Positions 1-6,682 of a DNA stretch of 11,751 nt are shown in pieces. The position numbers were made by a program, and so were the translations under genes. The notes under the pieces were generated by a model. It was not told the origin of the DNA and searched no databases. It saw nothing but the letters and a program-made list of their open reading frames with translations. This DNA comes from Candidatus Avelusimicrobium alvi (GTDB taxonomy: Bacteria; Elusimicrobiota; Elusimicrobia; Elusimicrobiales; Elusimicrobiaceae): assembly GCA_002329395.1 (NCBI GenBank), contig DCTQ01000009.1:73818-85568 (forward strand), read 5' to 3'. Each line of letters opens with the position of its first letter. The first letter of the stretch is position 1.

Positions 1-1
1 T

Positions 2-520
2 TATTGGCAGCTTTTCGTTACGTTTTTTAAAATCGGCCTCTTTAACTTCGGCGGCGGGTACGCGATGATTTCGTTCATCCAGAACGAAGTGGTGTACAAG
101 CAGGGCTGGCTGTCCACCGCCGAATTTACAGACGTGGTGGCCATCAGCCAGGTAACGCCGGGCCCGGTGGGGATTAATTTAGCCACTTATACGGGCTACA
201 CGGCGGCGGACAGCGTGTGGGGCGCGGCAATAGCCACTTTTGCGGTGTGTCTGCCTTCGTTTATTTTGATGCTGGCGGTCAGCCGGTACTTTTTAAAATA
301 TCGCCATACGCCGTCGGTGGAAGCCGTTTTTGCGGGCTTGCGTCCGGCGGTAGTCGGGCTGATTGCGGCCGCGGCGCTGGTGCTGTGCAACGCGGAAAAC
401 TTTGTGGACTGGAAGAGCGTGCTCCTGCTGGCGGCGGCGTTTGTGGCCGTTTGGAAGTTTAAAGCGGGGCCGATTGCGGTGATTGCGGCCAGCGGGGTTT
501 TGGGTTTTTTACTGTATTAG
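2..520 (+). CDS. chrA: Chromate transporter family protein (CHR/ChrA single-domain), 5' end missing
   Basis: The reading frame is open from base 2 and gives 172 visible residues ending at TAG 518-520; the true start lies before the window. The visible N-terminus carries the CHR signature: a phenylalanine-rich helix followed by FGGGYAM (visible residues 16-22), then QVTPGPVGIN (50-59), which matches the family's conserved Q-x-x-PGP-x-x-x-N block. Hydrophobic segments follow to the C-terminus. The signature normally lies very near the start of a CHR domain, so probably only about 10 residues are lost. At about 180 residues this would be a one-domain short-chain protein, a type that usually occurs as two adjacent genes; the partner would lie upstream. 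Known family members export chromate or related anions across the inner membrane, but the substrate cannot be read from sequence. Family assignment is firm, substrate uncertain. Confidence 0.88.
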   Translation, partial: YWQLFVTFFKIGLFNFGGGYAMISFIQNEVVYKQGWLSTAEFTDVVAISQVTPGPVGINLATYTGYTAADSVWGAAIATFAVCLPSFILMLAVSRYFLKYRHTPSVEAVFAGLRPAVVGLIAAAALVLCNAENFVDWKSVLLLAAAFVAVWKFKAGPIAVIAASGVLGFLLY

Positions 521-618
521 GTCCCCTCAAAAGATAGACCAACCTAACTTAAATACATAATTATTTTTAAAATTTTTATCCGTTTTTACGACGGGGTAAA
601 TTTTGCGTAAAAATAATA

Positions 619-647
619 TTGTTAGTTATGGCTAACTTTTGTATAAT
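619..647 (+). promoter_or_regulatory. Sigma70-type promoter with a palindrome in the spacer
   Basis: TTGTTA (619-624, 4 of 6 to the -35 consensus) and a perfect TATAAT (642-647) are separated by exactly 17 bases in an AT-rich gap. A GTTAG/CTAAC inverted repeat (621-625 and 632-636) overlaps the -35 box and the spacer and could be an operator. Transcription would begin near 654, about 28 bases before the ATG of the exported protein at 682. The boxes and spacing are seen directly; operator function is inferred. Confidence 0.7.
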
Positions 648-681
648 AAATGTATCAAAGTTTTACAAAAGAGGTAAACGG

Positions 682-1455
682 ATGAAATACAGTAATTGTG
701 CAAAGTTGTTGTTAGTGGCGGGCCTGGCGGGCGTTTGGAGCCTGGGGTTTGCCCAAACGTCCCAAAAAGACCTGGGCCCCGCGGTGCGGCGCTCGGTGGC
801 CAAGGCGGAAAAAACTTCCCGCCGGGCTAAAGCGGCCGTAGTGTCTTTAAATTTTGACTGGGAAAAGAAAGTTTATTTATTTGATATGGTGCGCCGCCGC
901 CGCCCCGGCGTTAAAAATGTGCTGGTGAATGTGGAAAAGAAATCCACGCAGTGCCAAGGCGTGCTGCTGGCAGGCACAAACCGCGTGGTTACGCCGGTTT
1001 CCTGCGCCAAAGGTAAAAAAGGTTTTGAACTCAAACGGGTGAATCTCGCTTTTGCCAACGGCCAAAAAGGCACGGGCACGGCGGGCGCCGTATCTATAAA
1101 CGGCGATTTTGCTTTCGTTGCCGTTTCTTCCGCGCTGACGCGGGGCATTGAAGGCGCGCAGGTGGCCGCGGTGCCGGAAGGACAGTCTTTAAAAGAAACG
1201 TTCGGGGACGGCGTATCGCAGGAGTTGGCCCTCTTTTTTATAAACCGGGGGGTAGTATCGGCCCGGGCCAACAGACTCAGCGGTGTGAAAAAAACGCTTA
1301 AAGTGGGCGATCCCTTTTTCTACCAAGGAAAGTTAGTTGCCCTCGTGAGCGACGTGCCCAGCCGCCTGCCCGTGTCGCTCTTTGGCGGCGTTTCGGAAGA
1401 TTCGCTGGCCGTTTTCCGCACCGGAAGCGCGGCCGGCCTGATTGCCAAGAAGTAA
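682..1455 (+). CDS. Exported protein resembling a catalytically inactive trypsin-like protease
   Basis: I chose the ATG at 682 because AAAAGAGG (667-674) lies 7 bases upstream and the protein then begins with a clean signal peptide: basic start, hydrophobic core (residues 9-22), likely cleavage after A24 (GFA-Q). An in-frame TTG at 619 is inside the promoter and is rejected. The 257-aa product is a secreted or periplasmic protein. Its middle resembles a chymotrypsin fold by motif: C91-Q-G-V-L-L, then RVVTPVSC (101-108), where VVTAAHC would be expected, so the catalytic His position is Ser107. NGDFAFVAV (140-148) resembles the block around the catalytic Asp (D142). VGDPFFYQGKLVALVS (208-223) resembles GDSGGP-LxxxGxLxGIVS with the Ser-Gly-Gly missing. 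C91 and C108 could form the disulfide equivalent to Cys42-Cys58. Two of the three catalytic residues appear lost. It is monocistronic, with its own promoter and terminator. Exported localisation is well supported; the trypsin relationship is my motif reading and needs a profile search. Confidence 0.8.
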   Translation: MKYSNCAKLLLVAGLAGVWSLGFAQTSQKDLGPAVRRSVAKAEKTSRRAKAAVVSLNFDWEKKVYLFDMVRRRRPGVKNVLVNVEKKSTQCQGVLLAGTNRVVTPVSCAKGKKGFELKRVNLAFANGQKGTGTAGAVSINGDFAFVAVSSALTRGIEGAQVAAVPEGQSLKETFGDGVSQELALFFINRGVVSARANRLSGVKKTLKVGDPFFYQGKLVALVSDVPSRLPVSLFGGVSEDSLAVFRTGSAAGLIAKK

Positions 1456-1501
1456 CCGTACTTCCTCTGCCTTAGCCAGGGATGAGGGGGTCTCCTATAA
1501 A

Positions 1502-1529
1502 ACCGCCGGAATTCGCACCGGCGGTTTTT
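1502..1529 (+). terminator. Rho-independent terminator after the exported-protein gene
   Basis: ACCGCCGG (1502-1509) and CCGGCGGT (1518-1525) form a perfect 8-bp stem with an 8-base loop, followed by TTTT. It lies 46 bases after the stop at 1455 and faces the convergent metallopeptidase gene. An A-run just upstream (AAAA ending at 1502) gives it some potential on the other strand too. Confidence 0.85.
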
Positions 1530-1539
1530 GTATGTTGTG

Positions 1540-1562
1540 AAAACCCCCGGCTACGCCGGGGG
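1540..1562 (-). terminator. Rho-independent terminator after the minus-strand metallopeptidase gene
   Basis: CCCCCGGC (1544-1551) pairs with GCCGGGGG (1555-1562) around a 3-base loop. On the minus strand the stem is followed by TTTT (complement of AAAA 1540-1543). It begins 4 bases past the stop codon of the metallopeptidase gene, so the convergent genes each have a dedicated hairpin. Confidence 0.8.
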
Positions 1563-1566
1563 ATGT

Positions 1567-2307
1567 TTATTCATGTGAATCTGCGGGAACGTCATCTGCT
1601 TTTGCGGCGGGGCCGTTTGCGGGGGCCGGTATATTGGCGGTTTCATCCGGTGCCGAGGTTTGCGTCTCCTCGGCTTCGGGTTCTTCCCGGTAGGTTAGTT
1701 CCACGTCGGCAAAAATGGAGCCTTTATTGTCATTGAGCCACCGGCGGTGGTGTTTGTAATCGGGGCAGAATTGGGCCACCAGTTCCCAGTATTCCTGGCC
1801 GTGGTTCATATGCACCAGGTGGCACAGCTCGTGCACCATCAAATAATCCTGCACCGCCAGCGGCATCTTCACGATGCGGTACGAATAATTGATATTTTTT
1901 TTGCCCGAGCAGCTGGCCCAGCAGGTGCGCTGGTCTTTAATCACTATATGGTTAAACTCCACGCCGATTTTGTCCGCCCATTCTTTGGTTTTGGCTTTCA
2001 GTGTTTCGTTGGCTTTGGCGCGCAGCCACGCGGTCACCAGCGCCGCCGGGTCGGACTCTTTGGACTGCAAATACACGTGGAAGACGGTCCCGTCAAAGGC
2101 TACGCCTTCTTCCTGGTCCGGGGTAAGGTACATGCGGGCTTCAAACAAATCCCCGTTATAGAGCACTTTGTTGCCTTCCGCGGGCGTTTCGGGCGCGCCG
2201 GAAGACGCCGCCGCGGCGTCCGGTTTGCCGAACACCTCGGGCAGCTCTTTTTTGAGCCGTTCAATAAACAGTTTTACGTCGCTGATAACGCTTTGCGTGT
2301 CTGCCAT
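1567..2307 (-). CDS. YgjP-type (M48-like) zinc metallopeptidase
   Basis: The 246-aa product starts at the ATG at 2307. A longer open frame continues upstream on this strand but runs antisense into gcvT and is not coding. The C-terminal half is characteristic of the YgjP/DUF45 metallopeptidase family (COG1451): a W-A-S-C-S-x-K-x-N-I-N block (130-140), then HELCH (159-163) supplying zinc ligands H159 and H163 with catalytic E160, then H169 in MNHGQEYW as the probable third ligand, and FCPDYKHHRRWL (180-191). No signal peptide or membrane segment is seen, so it is probably cytoplasmic. Residues 29-46 and a tail of about 40 residues after 206 are rich in Ala, Pro, Glu and Asp and look disordered; the tail goes beyond the usual end of the family. 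No good Shine-Dalgarno precedes the ATG. It is transcribed divergently from gcvT. Family assignment is strong; the physiological substrate of this family is unknown to me. Confidence 0.9.
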   Translation of the reverse strand: MADTQSVISDVKLFIERLKKELPEVFGKPDAAAASSGAPETPAEGNKVLYNGDLFEARMYLTPDQEEGVAFDGTVFHVYLQSKESDPAALVTAWLRAKANETLKAKTKEWADKIGVEFNHIVIKDQRTCWASCSGKKNINYSYRIVKMPLAVQDYLMVHELCHLVHMNHGQEYWELVAQFCPDYKHHRRWLNDNKGSIFADVELTYREEPEAEETQTSAPDETANIPAPANGPAAKADDVPADSHE

Positions 2308-2313
2308 ATTTAT

Positions 2314-2345
2314 ATTGTATAAAAAACGGTGAAATTTTATACAAT
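2314..2345. promoter_or_regulatory. Perfect 11-bp inverted repeat in the divergent metallopeptidase/gcvT promoter region
   Basis: ATTGTATAAAA (2314-2324) and TTTTATACAAT (2335-2345) are exact reverse complements around a 10-base spacer. On either strand the arrangement gives TTGTAT, 17 bases, TATACA, a possible though imperfect -35/-10 pair. The symmetric element could therefore drive both genes, be a dimeric regulator's operator, or both. It ends 26 bases before the gcvT GTG and starts 7 bases before the metallopeptidase ATG. The repeat is seen directly; promoter and operator roles are inferred. Confidence 0.6.
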
Positions 2346-2370
2346 GAACGTATACTTTTGGAGGCGTTAC

Positions 2371-3450
2371 GTGACCCATACCGATTTGAAAAAAACCCCG
2401 CTCTGTGCGGCCTGCGAAGCCGCCGGCGGAAAGATGGTGGATTTTCACGGCTGGCTGCTGCCCGTGCAGTTTGAAGGCATCCTGGCCGAACACAAAGCCG
2501 TGCGCGAAGCCGCCGGGATGTTTGACGTGTCCCATATGGGGCAGATTTTTATTGAAGGAAAGGACGCCTGGGCTTTCCTCCAGCACATTAACTGCAACAA
2601 CATCAAAAACGAGCCTGGCGCGGGCACGTATTCCCATATTTTGACCGAAAAAGGCACGATTATTGACGACGCCATTTCCTTTTGCATTATGCCTGAGAAA
2701 TTCCTAACGGTCGTCAACGCCGCGTGCGCGGACGAAGATTACGCCTGGTTTCAAAAACAGGCGGGGTCTTTTGACGTAACCGTCCGCAACGAAAGCGCGG
2801 CCTGGGCGATGATTGCCGTGCAGGGCCCCAAAGCCGTGGAAACGGTAAATAACCTTATTCCGGGCGTGCAGGAGCTGGCGCGTTTTCATATAAGAGAGAT
2901 AGAGCTTTTGGGCGCGAAAGGGTACGTTACCCGTACGGGATATACCGGCGAAGACGGCGTGGAGATTATGCTGCCGAACGACAAAATCGCCGCGTTGTGG
3001 GACGAGTTGTTAAAACTGGGCGTAAAACCCTGCGGGCTGGGCGCGCGCGACGTGCTGCGCCTGGAAGCCGGGTACCTGCTTAACGGCGCGGACGCGGACC
3101 AGACGCGTACGCCGTATGAAGCCAACTGCGGGTGGGTGGTCAAGCTCGCCAAAGAGAATTTTGTAGGAAAAGACGCGCTTGCGGCGCAGAAGGCGCAGGG
3201 CCTGAAAGAAAAGCTGACGGCTTTTGTGCTTAAAGGCCCGGGCGTGCCCCGCGCGGGATGTAAGGTGTACGCGGGCGCGGAGGAAAAAGGGGTGCTGACC
3301 AGCGGCACGTATTCGCCTTTATTTAAGGGCATCGCCGTCGGATATGTAACGGCGGACGTGGCGGCGGGAAGCGAAGTGGAAATTGAAATTCACGGCAGAA
3401 AGGTGCGCGCCGAAGCGGTCAAAACGCCTTTCTACAAGAACCGGGTTTAA
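2371..3450 (+). CDS. gcvT: Glycine cleavage system T protein (aminomethyltransferase)
   Basis: T protein takes the aminomethyl group carried on lipoyl-H protein and, with tetrahydrofolate, releases ammonia and forms 5,10-methylene-tetrahydrofolate. The GTG at 2371 is preferred: TTGGAGG (2358-2364) ends 6 bases before it. The open frame extends to 2329, but that would add residues through the promoter palindrome. The product is 359 aa, normal for GcvT. Family features in order: KKTPL near the start, MVDFHGWLLPVQF (22-34), FDVSHMG (51-57), the conserved Asp pair in GTIIDDAI (95-102) that includes the likely catalytic Asp, VQGPKA (150-155), RTGYTGEDG (188-196) and RDVLRLEAG (226-234), followed by the C-terminal barrel domain. 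It is the first gene of gcvT-gcvH-gcvPA-gcvPB, 17 bases before gcvH. The upstream gap is only 63 bases, too short for a glycine riboswitch. Confidence 0.96.
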   Translation: MTHTDLKKTPLCAACEAAGGKMVDFHGWLLPVQFEGILAEHKAVREAAGMFDVSHMGQIFIEGKDAWAFLQHINCNNIKNEPGAGTYSHILTEKGTIIDDAISFCIMPEKFLTVVNAACADEDYAWFQKQAGSFDVTVRNESAAWAMIAVQGPKAVETVNNLIPGVQELARFHIREIELLGAKGYVTRTGYTGEDGVEIMLPNDKIAALWDELLKLGVKPCGLGARDVLRLEAGYLLNGADADQTRTPYEANCGWVVKLAKENFVGKDALAAQKAQGLKEKLTAFVLKGPGVPRAGCKVYAGAEEKGVLTSGTYSPLFKGIAVGYVTADVAAGSEVEIEIHGRKVRAEAVKTPFYKNRV

Positions 3451-3467
3451 CCAAGGAGAAAACAAGT

Positions 3468-3848
3468 ATGCATACCGAAGAAAACAGCCGTTTTGCCAAG
3501 ACGCACGAATGGGCCCATATGGAGGGCGACGTCGCCACCGTGGGCATCAGCAACCACGCGCAGGAAGAAATCAGCGATATTGTGTTTGTGGACTTGCCCA
3601 AAGTGGGCCAGCAGGTTACCGCGGGCCAGAATTGCTGCGTGATTGAGTCGGTCAAATCCGCCTCCGAAATTTATTCGCCCGTCAGCGGCGAAGTGATTGA
3701 AGTAAACGAAGCCCTGGCCGGCGACCCGGCCCTGGTAAACCGCGAACCGCACGCGGGCGGCTGGCTGTTTAAAGTGAAAATGACGGCTCCCGCCGAGTAT
3801 GAAAACCTGATGGATCTGAGCGCGTACAAAGCCACTCTTAACAAATAA
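3468..3848 (+). CDS. gcvH: Glycine cleavage system H protein (lipoyl carrier)
   Basis: H protein is the mobile lipoyl carrier that shuttles the aminomethyl intermediate between P, T and L proteins. The ATG follows AAGGAG in the short gap after gcvT. The 126-aa product has the usual family length and features: the THEW block near residue 12, GISNHAQEEISDIVFVDLP (26-44), and the lipoylation motif ESVKSASEIYSPVSGEV with K63 as the modified lysine, then N-x-A-L-x-x-D-P-x-L-V-N and GGWLFKVK near the C-terminus. All expected landmarks are intact. K63 would need lipoylation, and a lipoate ligase/octanoyltransferase-family gene lies about 2.9 kb downstream. A strong hairpin follows 8 bases after the stop and may set a higher level of gcvT-gcvH relative to the P-protein genes. 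Confidence 0.97.
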   Translation: MHTEENSRFAKTHEWAHMEGDVATVGISNHAQEEISDIVFVDLPKVGQQVTAGQNCCVIESVKSASEIYSPVSGEVIEVNEALAGDPALVNREPHAGGWLFKVKMTAPAEYENLMDLSAYKATLNK

Positions 3849-3856
3849 GCAAACCG

Positions 3857-3886
3857 AAAATCCCCCGCGTTTAGGCGGGGGATTTT
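3857..3886 (+). terminator. Intra-operon hairpin between gcvH and gcvPA (possible partial terminator)
   Basis: AAAATCCCCCGC (3857-3868) and GCGGGGGATTTT (3875-3886) form a perfect 12-bp stem around the 6-base loop GTTTAG. The final TTTT is part of the stem and follows the G-C-rich core, as in an intrinsic terminator. It lies 8 bases after gcvH and 17 bases before gcvPA. Because gcvPA and gcvPB follow with no visible promoter, complete termination is unlikely; partial termination or 3'-end protection of the upstream transcript is more plausible. Confidence 0.65.
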
Positions 3887-3903
3887 AAACGAGGATTTTC
3901 CAA

Positions 3904-5232
3904 ATGTTTATTCCCAATACACCCGAAGACCGCAAAGAAATGCTGGCGAAAATCGGCGTTTCTTCCGTAACCGAACTGCTGGCGCAAATCCCGCAGGATC
4001 TGCTGTACCCCGTTTTGGATTTGCCCAAAGCGTTAACCGAGCCCGAACTGGCCGCGCACGTGCGCGCGCTGGCGGCCAAGAACAAGCCGCTTAAAAATTT
4101 TATCGGCGCCGGTATGTACGAACATTTTATTCCCGCCGCCGTCGGCGCGCTGTCGTCCCGCGGCGAATTTTTAACCGCCTACACGCCGTACCAGGCCGAA
4201 GCCAGCCAGGGCACGCTGCAGACGATTTATGAATTTCAAAGCTGTATGTGCGCCCTCTTGGAAATGGACGCGGCCACCGCTTCCCATTACGACGGCGCCA
4301 CCGCCCTGGCCGAAGCCGTGCTGGCGTGCCTGCGCGTAAACGGACGCAAGGAAGTTTTAATTTCCGCCGCGCTCCATCCGCATTATAAAGAAGTGTTAAA
4401 AACCTATACGCGCCATCAGCCGGGCGTGAAAATTACCGAATCTCCGCTGGGGGCGGACGGTACGCTGGATTTAACCGCTTTAAAAGAGAAACTCTCGGAC
4501 AAAACTTCTTGCTTCGTGCTGCCCACGCCGAACTTTTTCGGCTGTCTGGAACGCGCGGACGAAGTGTCCGCCCTGGTGCGCCAGGCGGGCGCGCTGTTGG
4601 CGGCGGCGGTCAATCCGCTGGCGTTGGGCGTCTTGCAGACGCCGGGCGCTTTCGGCGCGGATTTTGCCGTGGCCGAAGGCCAGCCGCTGGGCAACGCCGT
4701 CAATTTCGGCGGCCCCGGCCTGGGGATTATGACCGCGAAAAAGGCGTATATGCGCCAGCTGCCCGGCCGCATTGTGGGCATTGCCAAAGATAAGAACGGC
4801 AAACGCTCGTTCGTGCTGACGCTTCAGGCGCGCGAACAGCATATCCGGCGCGAAAAAGCCTCCTCCAATATTTGCTCCAACGAGGCGCTCTGCGCGCTGA
4901 ACGCCGTGATTTACCTGACTCTGCTGGGCCCCAGGGGCTTGGCGGAAGCCGCCGAACTGAACCTGGAGCGCGCGCATACGCTGGCCGCGCTGGCCGGCGA
5001 GGTGCCGGGCTTTAAAGTGAAATTTACCGCTCCGTATTTTAACGAGTTTGTGCTGGAATGCCCGGCGCCCGCCAAAACGGTGATTAAAAAACTGGAGAAA
5101 AAGGGCATCGGCGCGGGCTATGCGCTGGGGGCGGACTTTAAGGGGATGGAAAACTGCCTGCTTGTTTGCGCGACGGAAACCAAAACCGAAGAAGATTTAA
5201 AAGCGTATGCGGACGCTTTGAGGGGGATTTAA
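3904..5232 (+). CDS. gcvPA: Glycine dehydrogenase (decarboxylating) subunit 1, P protein alpha
   Basis: This is the N-terminal-half subunit of the two-subunit P protein, which decarboxylates glycine with PLP and passes the aminomethyl group to lipoyl-H. The ATG is preceded by GAGG (3891-3894), and the 442-aa length is standard for the split subunit. Visible family blocks: a FIPNTPEDR start with KEMLAKIG, then FIGAGMYEHFIPAAV (66-80), LTAYTPYQAEASQGTLQ (90-106) and the HYDGATALAEA segment (128-138); later an NFGGPGLGIM stretch and LQAREQHIRREKASSNICSN. This subunit does not carry the PLP lysine, which lies in subunit 2. Stop and next start are separated by one base, so translation of gcvPB is probably coupled. 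Hairpin 3857-3886 is just upstream. Splitting P protein into two genes is usual in many Gram-positive, archaeal and deep-branching bacterial lineages. Confidence 0.96.
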   Translation: MFIPNTPEDRKEMLAKIGVSSVTELLAQIPQDLLYPVLDLPKALTEPELAAHVRALAAKNKPLKNFIGAGMYEHFIPAAVGALSSRGEFLTAYTPYQAEASQGTLQTIYEFQSCMCALLEMDAATASHYDGATALAEAVLACLRVNGRKEVLISAALHPHYKEVLKTYTRHQPGVKITESPLGADGTLDLTALKEKLSDKTSCFVLPTPNFFGCLERADEVSALVRQAGALLAAAVNPLALGVLQTPGAFGADFAVAEGQPLGNAVNFGGPGLGIMTAKKAYMRQLPGRIVGIAKDKNGKRSFVLTLQAREQHIRREKASSNICSNEALCALNAVIYLTLLGPRGLAEAAELNLERAHTLAALAGEVPGFKVKFTAPYFNEFVLECPAPAKTVIKKLEKKGIGAGYALGADFKGMENCLLVCATETKTEEDLKAYADALRGI

Positions 5233-5233
5233 T

Positions 5234-6682
5234 ATGGAAGAAATTTTGAAACACGACGAACTGTCCATTGAAAAGTCCCGCCCCGGCCGCCGGGGCATCC
5301 GCTTTGCGGCGGTTCAAAAACATGCGGCGCAGTATCTGCCCGCGCAGTACCTGCGTTCCGCCGCGCCGCGGCTGCCGGAACTCGGCGAGTTTGAAACGGT
5401 GCGCCATTTTACGAGGCTTTCGCAGCTGAACTACTGCCTGGACGGACAATTTTATCCGCTGGGTTCCTGCACGATGAAATACAATCCGAAAGCGTACGAT
5501 GCGTTGAGCGCTTTGCCCGGGTTTACGCAGGCGCATCCGTTTGCGCCGGAGTCCGCGGTGCAGGGCACGCTGGAAATGCTGTACCGTTTGCAGGAACTGC
5601 TTAAAGAAGTGACGGGCCTGGCGGCGTTTACGCTGCAGCCCGCCGCCGGCGCGCAGGGCGAGCTGACGGGCATTTTAACGGCCCGCGCTTATCACGACGC
5701 GCGCAAAGATTTTAAACGCACCGAAGTCATCGTGCCCGACACCGCGCACGGCACCAATCCGGCCACCGCCAATATGGCGGGGTATACGGTGGTGAACATC
5801 CAGTCCGCGCCGGACGGCTGTGTGGACAAAGAGGCTTTACAAAACGCGCTGTCGGAACGGACTGCCGTCGTGATGCTGACGGTGCCCAACACCGTGGGCC
5901 TGTTTGAAAAAGACATCCGCGAAATTGCCGATATGGTGCATAAAGCGGGCGCGCTTTTCTATATGGACGGCGCCAACTTCAACGCGCTTATCGGCGCGGC
6001 CAAACCGGCCGATTTCGGCGCGGATTTAATGCATCTTAATCTGCACAAAACCTTTGCCGCGCCGCACGGCGGCGGCGGCCCGGGTTCCGGCCCGGTGGGG
6101 GCGGCGGCGCACGTGGCGCCTTTTCTGCCTAAACCGATGGTGGAGCTTAAAAACGGCAAATATACGCTGTCGGGCAAAATGCCCAAAAGCCTGGGCAAGA
6201 TGAAAGCGTTTTTCGGCAATATCGCCGTCTGCCTGCGCGGGTATTGCTACCTGCGCCAGTTTGACGGGCGGACGCTTAAAGAAGTGGCCGAAAACGCCGT
6301 ACTCAACGCCAACTACGTCCGCGCCGCGCTTAAAGGCAAGTTCAACGCGTATTTTGACGCGGTTTGCATGCACGAGTGCGTGCTGAGCTTGAACCCCGCC
6401 GAAATGAACGGCGTGCATACGTCCGACGTGGCCAAGCGCCTGCTGGATTACGGTTTTTATGCGCCCACGATTTATTTCCCGCTGATTGTGCCCGAGGCTA
6501 TGATGATTGAGCCCACGGAAACGGAAAGTAAGGAAATGCTGGATGCGTTTATCAGCGCGATGGAAAAGATTTACGCGGAAATCCAGTCCGAGCCGCAGAC
6601 CGTGAAAGACGCGCCGCACGGGCAGTGCGTCAGCCGTATTGACGAAGTGTCCGCCGCGCGCCAGCCGAACCTGCGGTGGTAG
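5234..6682 (+). CDS. gcvPB: Glycine dehydrogenase (decarboxylating) subunit 2, P protein beta (PLP-bearing)
   Basis: This is the catalytic C-terminal-half subunit of P protein, which binds PLP and catalyses glycine decarboxylation together with GcvPA. The start ATG is one base after the gcvPA stop, with a GAGGGGG Shine-Dalgarno (5220-5226) inside gcvPA. The 482-aa product shows: FYPLGSCTMKYNPK (73-86), LQPAAGAQGELTG (134-146), PDTAHGTNPATANMAGY (168-184), FYMDGANFNA (242-251), where D245 should contact the PLP ring nitrogen, and LHKTFAAPHGGGGPGSGPVG (270-289) with K272 as the Schiff-base lysine. The C-terminal part includes PTETESKEMLDAF. All key residues are present and the length is normal. 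It is the last gene of the glycine cleavage operon; L protein is absent here and is presumably encoded elsewhere, as is common. Confidence 0.97.
   Translation: MEEILKHDELSIEKSRPGRRGIRFAAVQKHAAQYLPAQYLRSAAPRLPELGEFETVRHFTRLSQLNYCLDGQFYPLGSCTMKYNPKAYDALSALPGFTQAHPFAPESAVQGTLEMLYRLQELLKEVTGLAAFTLQPAAGAQGELTGILTARAYHDARKDFKRTEVIVPDTAHGTNPATANMAGYTVVNIQSAPDGCVDKEALQNALSERTAVVMLTVPNTVGLFEKDIREIADMVHKAGALFYMDGANFNALIGAAKPADFGADLMHLNLHKTFAAPHGGGGPGSGPVGAAAHVAPFLPKPMVELKNGKYTLSGKMPKSLGKMKAFFGNIAVCLRGYCYLRQFDGRTLKEVAENAVLNANYVRAALKGKFNAYFDAVCMHECVLSLNPAEMNGVHTSDVAKRLLDYGFYAPTIYFPLIVPEAMMIEPTETESKEMLDAFISAMEKIYAEIQSEPQTVKDAPHGQCVSRIDEVSAARQPNLRW

Noticed and set aside
583..613. Inverted repeat TTTTTACG (583-590) / CGTAAAAA (606-613) as terminator of the chrA gene
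   Set aside because: The stem is A/T-rich with a 15-base loop and no following T-run. It is too weak to call and the AT-rich gap makes such pairs likely by chance.
1747..2322. Plus-strand open frame of 191 codons opposite the metallopeptidase gene
   Set aside because: It is antisense to a gene with clear HELCH family motifs. Its translation is rich in H, R, F and Q with no recognisable domain, as expected of a GC-rich shadow frame.
2308..2370. Glycine riboswitch upstream of gcvT
   Set aside because: Only 63 bases separate the divergent starts and most of that is a promoter palindrome and the ribosome-binding site. One glycine aptamer alone needs about 100 bases.
2308..2637. N-terminal extension of the minus-strand metallopeptidase frame into gcvT
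   Set aside because: The extension runs antisense through well-conserved gcvT codons and across the divergent promoter. Family similarity begins after the ATG at 2307.
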